A stretch of 42,056 nt of DNA. Source: Clostridia bacterium (GTDB lineage Bacteria; Bacillota; Clostridia; Oscillospirales; CAG-272). A program made the translations under genes and the position numbers. This document shows positions 32,030 to 39,900 of this stretch, piece by piece. The notes under the pieces were generated by a model. That model was not told where the DNA came from and searched no databases. It saw only the letters and a list, made by a program, of their open reading frames with translations. The DNA lies in the NCBI GenBank assembly GCA_017547655.1, contig JAFYPF010000003.1:1-42056 (forward strand), given 5' to 3'. How positions within the stretch are numbered: the stretch's first letter is position 1; every line of letters begins with the position of its first letter.

Positions 32030-32054
32030 TTTTTAAGCTGAAACAGAGTAAAAA

Positions 32055-32086
32055 ATTGAGCGTATGGTCAAAGCCATGCGCTCAAT
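32055..32086. terminator. Bidirectional terminator between converging genes
   Basis: ATTGAGCGTATGG (32055-32067) pairs with CCATGCGCTCAAT (32074-32086), all positions paired including one G-U, around a six-base loop. T-runs follow on both strands. It serves the DUF1540 gene on the plus strand and the unknown membrane-anchored gene on the minus strand, whose stop codon lies inside the stem. Confidence 0.9.
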
Positions 32087-32768
32087 TTGTTTTAAATTCA
32101 ATTATTTCCTTAAAAAGTTCAAGCTGATTGTTATACTTTTCTTGTTCTTTCTTGCCTCTGCCCTTTGAAGTTACGTTCATCGTTCTGAAACACAACAACG
32201 TGTCGTCGGGCAACTTATCAAATATAGGCATATATGAACCAAAATCGGTTTCTTTAAATATTATCGAAGAATCGTCGTTTGCGTGTTCGCTCTTTATACC
32301 TAAATCAGCTAACTTTTCATACATTCCAACACCATAATCCTCCGAATACGTCTGCGGATCAAGCAAAAGCAAATACGCATCACCCGCCGCAAGCTGAAGC
32401 TTAAACTTCTGTCTTGCATCATATATGTATTTCATATCGGGCTTGTATTCTACGCCATCTTTTTCTGCCTTTTCTATGTTTTCTTGTATTTGCGCATCGG
32501 TAAGCACCGTTACGTCAATAAACTGTACTACCTTTTTCCCGTCGCCGTTAAGGTCAGGCATAACAGCCTCAAATGCATCTTGTAATTCGTATATATCTGC
32601 CGCAAGAAACGCCGAAGGACCTGCATACATTATGTATGCATCTACCTTTTCCTTGCTCTGCATCTGCCCTATACATATACCGAATACTACCACTAAAAAT
32701 GCGCTCACTATCGTGTGCCATTTGTAGTGATACCAAAAATTATCAAGCCAACTTATTATCTTGTTCAT
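32082..32768 (-). CDS. Membrane-anchored protein of unknown function
   Basis: The 228-residue protein begins MNKIISWLDNFWYHYKWHT, a cytoplasmic segment rich in aromatic residues, then one membrane helix (about residues 20-34, IVSAFLVVVFGICIG). The remaining part is about 190 residues and extracytoplasmic or peripheral, with alternating acidic and aromatic stretches (DAYIMYAGPSAFLAADIYELQDAF, LLLLDPQTYSEDYGVG). I do not recognise a family with a known activity. ATG at 32768 has AGGAGAAG just upstream, so the start is well supported even though it overlaps the end of the pgsA-like gene by 26 bases. The overlap suggests co-expression with the phospholipid synthase. Confidence 0.78.
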   Translation of the reverse strand: MNKIISWLDNFWYHYKWHTIVSAFLVVVFGICIGQMQSKEKVDAYIMYAGPSAFLAADIYELQDAFEAVMPDLNGDGKKVVQFIDVTVLTDAQIQENIEKAEKDGVEYKPDMKYIYDARQKFKLQLAAGDAYLLLLDPQTYSEDYGVGMYEKLADLGIKSEHANDDSSIIFKETDFGSYMPIFDKLPDDTLLCFRTMNVTSKGRGKKEQEKYNNQLELFKEIIEFKTN

Positions 32769-33360
32769 ACTCTTCTCCTACGGTAACTGCGCTTTTTATT
32801 GCCATTGAAAAGTTTCTTATACTATATAACACCAATGATAAAACCATCAAAACAACGCACGAACCAACAAGTAAATTCGATAAAATCGGCGGCATCGACG
32901 GCCAAAGTACGTGTAATGACATCATCGTATATAACGACACCGTCGTCGCCTTTCCGTGCCAGTCTGCTCCGTGTACCTCTCCGGTCTTTCTTATCGCTAC
33001 TAACGCAACCACTCCCGAAAACACCTCTTTCACTATCATAAGCAAAAAAGGCACCCACATCGCAGTAAATCTCTTTAATAAACAATAAAGCATCGCTACC
33101 TGTGTTAATTTGTCTGATATTGGATCGAGCGCTTTTCCGACAGAGCTTACCATATTAAACCGACGCGCAATAAATCCGTCGCATACGTCTGTAACACCCG
33201 ATAACACAAGCACCCAAAATGCTTCGGAATCTTTACTGCTTAAATAAAAATATATAAATAAAGGTATCAGACATATTCTGAACATCGACATTATATTCGG
33301 TATAGTAAGTATTCTTACTTTGCCATTGTCCTTAAATCCCTCTTTGAATCTGCTCTCCAT
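32743..33360 (-). CDS. pgsA: CDP-alcohol phosphatidyltransferase, PgsA-like
   Basis: A 205-residue integral membrane enzyme has the CDP-alcohol signature DVCDGFIARRF...GKALDPISD complete (Asp58, Asp61, Gly62, Ala65, Arg66, Gly75, Asp79, Asp83), followed by further membrane helices. The family makes phosphatidylglycerophosphate from CDP-diacylglycerol and glycerol 3-phosphate (PgsA); related members use other alcohols. The start at 33360 has GGGG/GG upstream and lies 43 bases downstream of a good promoter; a reading 35 residues longer would begin upstream of that promoter and is unlikely. The 3' end overlaps the following gene by 26 bases. Confidence 0.85.
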   Translation of the reverse strand: MESRFKEGFKDNGKVRILTIPNIMSMFRICLIPLFIYFYLSSKDSEAFWVLVLSGVTDVCDGFIARRFNMVSSVGKALDPISDKLTQVAMLYCLLKRFTAMWVPFLLMIVKEVFSGVVALVAIRKTGEVHGADWHGKATTVSLYTMMSLHVLWPSMPPILSNLLVGSCVVLMVLSLVLYSIRNFSMAIKSAVTVGEEYEQDNKLA

Positions 33361-33402
33361 AATATCCAACCCCTTCTTATCAATATATTCCCTTACTATA
33401 TC

Positions 33403-33431
33403 ATTATATAACTTCTTTGTTAATTTTACAA
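33403..33431 (-). promoter_or_regulatory. Promoter for the pgsA-like gene
   Basis: On the minus strand TTGTAA (33426-33431), 17 bases, TATAAT (33403-33408). Its position fixes the translation start at 33360 rather than the upstream in-frame codon at 33465. Confidence 0.6.
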
Positions 33432-33588
33432 GCAATCTTTTTAAACTTTGTATATTTAACTTCAATTTTTCTAAAAATATTATTAAAAAAATAAAATAAA
33501 GTTAAAACTCTGTTTACATAAATATGATAAAATTGATTGTTAATTTTGTGAATTTTAAAAAGTATTGACAGAAAGGGTTATATTTATA

Positions 33589-36500
33589 ATGCTTGAACTT
33601 CAAAAAGTCAAAAAAGACTACCCTGCCGGCAGCGGTATAGTCCATGCTCTTAAAGGTATTGACCTTAAGTTCCGTTCCGCAGAATTCGTCTCCATTCTCG
33701 GTCCCTCCGGTTGCGGAAAAACTACTTTACTTAACATTATCGGAGGTCTTGACCAGTATACAGAGGGTGACCTCTTTATTAACGGCCGCTCTACTAAAGA
33801 TTTTAAGGACAGAGATTGGGATACCTATAGAAATCACTCCGTCGGCTTCGTATTCCAAAGCTATAACCTAATTCCCCACCAGACCGTTTTGCAAAACGTC
33901 GAAATCGCTCTTACCCTCTCGGGTGTGCGTAAGCACGAACGCAAACAACGCGCAAAACAAGCTCTTATCGACGTAGGTCTTGGCGATCAGCTCAATAAAC
34001 GCCCAAGTGAAATGTCGGGCGGTCAGATGCAGCGTGTCGCAATTGCTCGCGCGCTCGTTAATAACCCCGATATTATCCTCGCTGACGAACCTACAGGCGC
34101 ACTTGATACCGAAACAAGTGTTCAGGTTATGGAAATTCTTAAGGAAATATCCAAAGACCGTCTTATTGTTATGGTTACTCATAACCCCGAGCTCGCAGAA
34201 AAGTATTCTTCTCGTATAATCAAGATGCTCGACGGAGAAATCACCCACGACTCACAGCCTTTGACAAATGATGAAATCGCAAACGAAAAGAAAAAGTTTG
34301 CCGAAGCTGACGAAAAAGAAAGAAAAGCTAAAAAGCCCTCTATGTCTTTCGCTACCTCGTTTATGCTTTCCCTAAAAAACCTTTTCACCAAAAAAGGCAG
34401 AACAGTTCTTACATCATTCGCCGGTTCAATCGGTATTATCGGTATCGCTCTTATTCTCGCTATATCACAGGGTACTACCGCCTATATCAACGGCGTTCAG
34501 GAAAGTACTCTCTCTGCATACCCTTTGACTCTTGAAGCTACAACCATCGAAATGTCCTCTCTTATCAGCGCATTTATGAATATAGCGTCAGAAGATAATT
34601 CACACGAAAATGATGCTGTCTACAAAAAGAATGCCCTTTATGATATGATAAAAGCTATGGGCAGTGTTGAAGAATCCAAAAATGACCTCAAAGCTTTTAA
34701 GGCGTTTATCGAAAAAGAAATCAAAAACGTGGATTCTCCTCTCTATGAAGCGGTTAACGGCGTACAGTACACTTACGACCTCGATATGCAAATATATACC
34801 GAATCCGTTGACGGCGTTATTCTCCGTTCCGACCTCGAGAAAATTATTACCGACCTTATGCTCAAATATATCGGCATTGATATGTCGGCTATGACCTCTC
34901 TCACAACAATGGGCGGTATGGCAACAACATCTTCTATGACGTCTATGGGTACAAAACTTTGGCAGGAACTCCTCTCGGGTAATGACGGCGCTCCCATAAA
35001 CGACCTCTTGCTCGATCAATATGACGTTATCTACGGCTCTTGGCCTAACGATTATGATGAAGTTGTACTTATCGTTGACGAAAACAACGAGCTCGATGAC
35101 GTTACCCTCTATGCGCTCGGTTTGGTATCAGCTAAAGATATGGATAACCTCGCAAATGCTTCGCTTAACGGCGCAGAGCTTGATGACAAAAAAATCGTAA
35201 AATGGTCCTACGAAGAAATCTGCAACACCGAATATAAGTCTATTCTTAATGCAGACTGCTATCACTACGACGAAAAAACAGGCCTCTATACCGATCTCCG
35301 CGAAACGGAAGCGGGCTTACGTTATCTCTACGATAATGCTATGACTATTAAGGTTACGGGCATTATTCGCCCCGCCGAAGATGCAGAAACAACTATGCTC
35401 ACGGGCGGTATCGGCTATACGAACGCTCTTACCAAGCATTTAATCGAAAAGGCTAAAGACAGCAAGGTTATTCAGGCTCAACTCGATTCGCCTAATTTCG
35501 ATATTATTACAGGTCTTCCCTTTAATTCTACTACCGGCTCACTTACCGATGCTGAAAAAGAAACTGCTTTCCGTGACTATATTGCGGAACTCGACACAAA
35601 CGGTAAAGCTGCTGCATTTATTGCAATCAATTCAATCCCGTCGGAAGAGTTTGTTAACCAAAACCTCGCCCAGACACTCGGTAATATGACCAGAGCTGAT
35701 ATGGAAAATGCTATGGCAGAGGGATTGGCTACACAAATGAACGTTTCTGCCGACGAAATAACAGCTTACCTCGGCTCTATGTCCGATGACGAAATTAAAA
35801 ACTTCTTCTCACAGATGATAGTTGAACAAATTAAAGCCGAATATGCAAAAGGCGTTGCGGCTCAAATGGCAGGTATGCCTACCGAACAGCTTTCCGCAGG
35901 TCTCGATATGGCTCTTACAACATATACTGCCGAACAGTGCGCTTTGTACTACGATGAAATAATGGTGTTCTCCGAATCAACATACGAGGATAACCTTATT
36001 TCAATGGGCTATCTCGACCTCGACTCCCCCGCAACTATCAATCTCTATGCTTCCTCGTTTGAAAATAAAGATATTATCGTTGAAGCTATCGACGACTATA
36101 ACGACGACGTTGACGAGCTTAAACAAATCAAATATACCGACTACCTCGGTATTATGATGTCGTCAATAACAACGATTATCAATGCTATTACCTACGTTCT
36201 TATCGCATTCGTTGCAATTTCGCTTATCGTTTCTTCTATAATGATTGGCGTAATTACTCTTATCTCCGTTCAGGAAAGAACAAAAGAAATCGGTATCTTG
36301 CGTGCTATCGGCGCATCAAAAAAAGACGTTTCGGGTATGTTTAACGCAGAAACTCTTATCGTCGGCTTCTCCTCCGGTCTTCTCGGCGTAGTTGTAACAT
36401 ATCTACTTACAATACCGATAAACGCTGTTTTGCTTCACTTTACGGGACTTGTTAACCTTAAAGCGATTTTGCCTATAGAGGCAGCTGTTATACTCGTTGT

Positions 36501-36591
36501 TATAAGTATGTTGCTTACGCTTATCGCAGGTGTTATACCCTCAAGAAGCGCTGCAAAGAAAGACCCCGTCGTTGCACTCAGAACAGAATAA
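33589..36591 (+). CDS. ABC transporter ATPase-permease fusion, MacB/FtsX type
   Basis: A 1000-residue single polypeptide. Residues 1-230 form a full ATPase: Walker A GPSGCGKTT at 38-46, signature MSGGQMQR from 142, Walker B IILADEPTG from 162. After a charged linker comes a membrane helix at about 275-300 (GSIGIIGIALILAIS). An extracytoplasmic region of about 540 residues, rich in Asp, Thr and Met, follows. Three C-terminal helices carry the FtsX box (VQERTKEIGILRAIGASKKDV). This is the mechanotransmission type of ABC protein used for lipoprotein, peptide or antibiotic handling or signalling. Start at 33589 has GAAAGGG at rather long spacing; a TTG 24 bases upstream is less likely. No two-component genes adjoin it. 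Confidence 0.9.
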   Translation: MLELQKVKKDYPAGSGIVHALKGIDLKFRSAEFVSILGPSGCGKTTLLNIIGGLDQYTEGDLFINGRSTKDFKDRDWDTYRNHSVGFVFQSYNLIPHQTVLQNVEIALTLSGVRKHERKQRAKQALIDVGLGDQLNKRPSEMSGGQMQRVAIARALVNNPDIILADEPTGALDTETSVQVMEILKEISKDRLIVMVTHNPELAEKYSSRIIKMLDGEITHDSQPLTNDEIANEKKKFAEADEKERKAKKPSMSFATSFMLSLKNLFTKKGRTVLTSFAGSIGIIGIALILAISQGTTAYINGVQESTLSAYPLTLEATTIEMSSLISAFMNIASEDNSHENDAVYKKNALYDMIKAMGSVEESKNDLKAFKAFIEKEIKNVDSPLYEAVNGVQYTYDLDMQIYTESVDGVILRSDLEKIITDLMLKYIGIDMSAMTSLTTMGGMATTSSMTSMGTKLWQELLSGNDGAPINDLLLDQYDVIYGSWPNDYDEVVLIVDENNELDDVTLYALGLVSAKDMDNLANASLNGAELDDKKIVKWSYEEICNTEYKSILNADCYHYDEKTGLYTDLRETEAGLRYLYDNAMTIKVTGIIRPAEDAETTMLTGGIGYTNALTKHLIEKAKDSKVIQAQLDSPNFDIITGLPFNSTTGSLTDAEKETAFRDYIAELDTNGKAAAFIAINSIPSEEFVNQNLAQTLGNMTRADMENAMAEGLATQMNVSADEITAYLGSMSDDEIKNFFSQMIVEQIKAEYAKGVAAQMAGMPTEQLSAGLDMALTTYTAEQCALYYDEIMVFSESTYEDNLISMGYLDLDSPATINLYASSFENKDIIVEAIDDYNDDVDELKQIKYTDYLGIMMSSITTIINAITYVLIAFVAISLIVSSIMIGVITLISVQERTKEIGILRAIGASKKDVSGMFNAETLIVGFSSGLLGVVVTYLLTIPINAVLLHFTGLVNLKAILPIEAAVILVVISMLLTLIAGVIPSRSAAKKDPVVALRTE

Positions 36592-36606
36592 AAAACAAAA
36601 AACATT

Positions 36607-36634
36607 AAAAATCTCCCCTCGGGGAGATTTTTTT
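36607..36634 (+). terminator. Terminator after the ABC transporter gene
   Basis: AAAATCTCCC pairs with GGGAGATTTT in a tight hairpin (loop of about four bases) ending in seven T residues. Canonical and only 15 bases past the stop codon. Confidence 0.9.
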
Positions 36635-36954
36635 GTTTGTGTAAAGAAATTTTTTATTTTTTTTTTGCAAAAATGTGTGACGAAATTGATTTTCGATTGT
36701 TTTATATATATAGAAACACAAAAACATTTATTTTTTGTTGAATAACCGTAAAATATACAAAAAGAAAATCATAATTTTTTAAAAAATCGACATTTTTTGC
36801 GTATGCAAGCATATATAATAAAAAAACAGCAAAAAATTCCACAAATATTGGAGGTGCGGTCGCCAATGTTTTATTAATTTTTTTAATAAATATAATTGTA
36901 AACTTGATTTATTTTTAAAAAAATGGTAGAATTATGAAAAGGAGTGAATATGCA
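36635..36954 (+). other. Long AT-rich leader region upstream of the RHS protein gene
   Basis: About 320 bases with no substantial ORF. TATAAT at 36814-36819 lacks a clear -35. A GC-containing hairpin follows: ATTGG 36847-36851 with CCAAT 36863-36867, and an alternative GGTG/CGCC inner stem. It includes GGAGG and a four-codon frame ATG-TTT-TAT-TAA at 36866. Next is a perfect AT-only hairpin, TTTATTAA 36870-36877 with TTAATAAA 36883-36890. These could form a regulated leader. The RBS GGAG at 36941 precedes the real start. Confidence 0.4.
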
Positions 36955-39900
36955 ATGATGAAACACATAAAAAGACTGTCGGCATTGATAGTAGCATTAG
37001 CAATATTCTTTACCGGAATACCTGCAAGCGCATTTTACGTTGAAGAAAAGCCTGTTGTTTTGTCTGAAAATGCAGTAACAAAAGAAACTGTGTCTGATAC
37101 GGAAGATAGCGCGAATAAAGCCTACGTCTTGTCGGAAATAACAAGCAAACGCGAAAGTAATGCTAAATATTACCGAATGAGCGACGGCAGTATAACTGCG
37201 GCTATCTACCCATACGACGTACACTATACCGACGAAAAAGGTATAATGCAGGATATAGATAATACGTTATCTGACGGAACAGATGACGGAGACAACGTCT
37301 ATTCTTCAAAAAACAACTCCACCCTTGTCAAATTTATGAAAAAGAGCAACAAAAACAAGCTCTATACCATAAACCAAGGCTATTACAAAATCAAAGTCGC
37401 TATCAATGGCGTAAACAAGGTTAATGCAGTAACTACAGAATATACGGAAGATACTGCCGACAGCCAATACGCATTGGATAAACTGTCGGGACAGGTTACG
37501 TACTACGGTATTCTTCCCGACACGGATATACAATACACGTATACCTCGACAAAGCTCAAAGAAAACATAATCATTAACAAAGAAAACAGTCTGAACAGCC
37601 TCGTATATGAATACCACGTAACCGGCAGTATCGACGTCGTTCAAAATGATGATAAGAGTATTTCCGTATATGAAAAAGGTACAACCAATCTCATAACGGA
37701 AATAACTGCCCCTGCCCTTTGGGACAGCGCCGATAATTACTGCGACAGCCTTACCGTTACGTTGGTGGAAACAAGAAACAGCAAGTTTACCATTAGACTT
37801 GATTGGACTGTACCCGAAAATGCGGTATACCCCATTACCGTTGACCCCGTAATGAATTTCACCGCTACGGGCGATATGATTCAGGATACTCACATCACAT
37901 CGTACGAGCCTAACAAAAACTACGACAACAATAATCATATCCGTATAAAGAACACCGCCTACGCTTTGGTTCAATACCCGTTGCCTACACTTCAAAGCGG
38001 CGATAAAATCATAAACGCCCAGCTTGTACTTACTCCATACTGTATGCACCCCAACGCCGAAGCCGCATACTCTATGGCAAATTCGTATAACCCGCCCGTT
38101 CACATTTCTGCACACGCTATTCTACGTCCTTGGCTCGAGGAAACGGCTACGTATAATAATATCAACCCCGAAAACGGTTTCTATGACAGCACGGTTACCT
38201 CATACAGAGTAGTAAACGGCGATAATGAGCTCTATACCTGGGACGTTACAAGACTCGCTAACGAATGGGCTGACGGCTATTCCGTCAATAACGGTATTCT
38301 TCTTAAATTCGAATCCCCTGCCCCCCATGATACGTTTAATGCATACTTCCTCGCAACTAACGGTATATACGTCTCTCCATATATGTACCCCGCTATTATC
38401 TATCAGTATATCAATACAACGGGTATTGAAGATTATCTGTCATATCATACGTACGATGCGGGATATGCGGGAACGGTTTATACCAACGACCTTACCGGTA
38501 ACGTTACGGTAGTTAACCCCATTGTAAGCACCGGCGGCAGCCTTATGCCTATTACCGTTTCAATGGTGTATAACCTCGACAACTCCGATTTTGATGCGCC
38601 ATACGGAAGATGCTGGTCTATGAACTGGTCGCAGAGACTTGATAAGTCCCCCGACTATAACTTCAATAACACCGAACACGTAAGATACCGAGACGGAGAC
38701 GGAACGGAACACTATTTCGCATACGATTCGGAAAGCGGTCTATACAAAGACGAAATAAATCCCGACAGGACTCTGTCGTATAATTCGTCAAACGGTATAT
38801 TTACTATGACCGACAGCAGTGATTCAACAATTGAATTTACCCGTAACGGCTCATACGACGATTGGTATCTCACAAAGGTAACCGACGCCTACGGCAACTA
38901 CATTACAGTAACACTTAACCCCTCAAACTACAAGCAAGTAACAAAAGTACAATCATCTACGGGTAATGTTGTAGATTTCACATACAGCATTTACGGTTTC
39001 CTAGTTGAAGTAAAATATTACGACGGAAACACAACGAAGACTGTATATATTGATTACAATAATCATTCATACCCTCACAACAACTGTATAGGCAAAATAA
39101 TTTATGCCGATAACACTTCGATTGAATATTACTATTACGATAATACGGTCTGTCTCTCCCAAATAGACGATATTGACGACTATCATATTAACTTCGGTTA
39201 CACGTCGGGCAACCCTCGTCGTGTCAACGGTATTGAAGAATATTCAACCGACGGCATAATGGGCTTTACTATGGGTATGAGATACGAGCCGACGGCTACG
39301 TATTTCAGCGACATTACAAACGCAAGACAATATTTGTATTCATTTGCTAAAAACGGTACGCTCAAAAGCGCCGTGGACATTACCGTAAACGACGGTAACG
39401 GATATGGCACGTACTACGAATACAACGGCGGTAATACCGATATTCTCAAAGGCACTAATAACCTTACTTTTGTCAGCAAGACTCAAAAAAGTACGGTGAA
39501 TATACTCAGAAACCACAGCTTTGAATGGGACGGAAATTACGACTTCAATGCATGGGGAGAAACCAACTCTCCGGCGACAGGCGGATATACAAACGAAAAA
39601 AGCTATATCGGTGCAAGGTCGTATAAGCTCACCCTCCCCACAACAAGCACAAGCTTCAGGATTCTTGGATTTGCCTCTCTTGGACTTGAAGCAGGGGTGG
39701 AATATACACTTTCTGCTTACGTAAACACAAGCGAAATGACCTCAAACGGCGGCGGTGCAAGTCTCTATGTCATCGAATCCGAAGTAGGATACGAAAGCGA
39801 AATTATCAAGACATCTTCTGACGAATGGCAAAGACTTTTTGTAACCTTTACGCCAAGCTCATCTGTTACGCTAAACCTCTGTATGACTTTAGGCGGCGCT

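Noticed and set aside
33361-33465. 35-residue N-terminal extension of the PgsA-like protein
   Set aside because: The TTGTAA-17-TATAAT promoter lies within this stretch, so it is probably not translated.
33565-33591. TTGACA...TATAAT at the ABC gene start as its promoter
   Set aside because: The spacer is too short and the -10 would overlap the start codon; coincidence of coding and RBS sequence.
37306-38115. 269-residue open frame on the minus strand
   Set aside because: It is antisense to the continuous signal-peptide-bearing RHS reading frame, has no SD and no recognisable domain; its openness is a by-product of codon use on the other strand.
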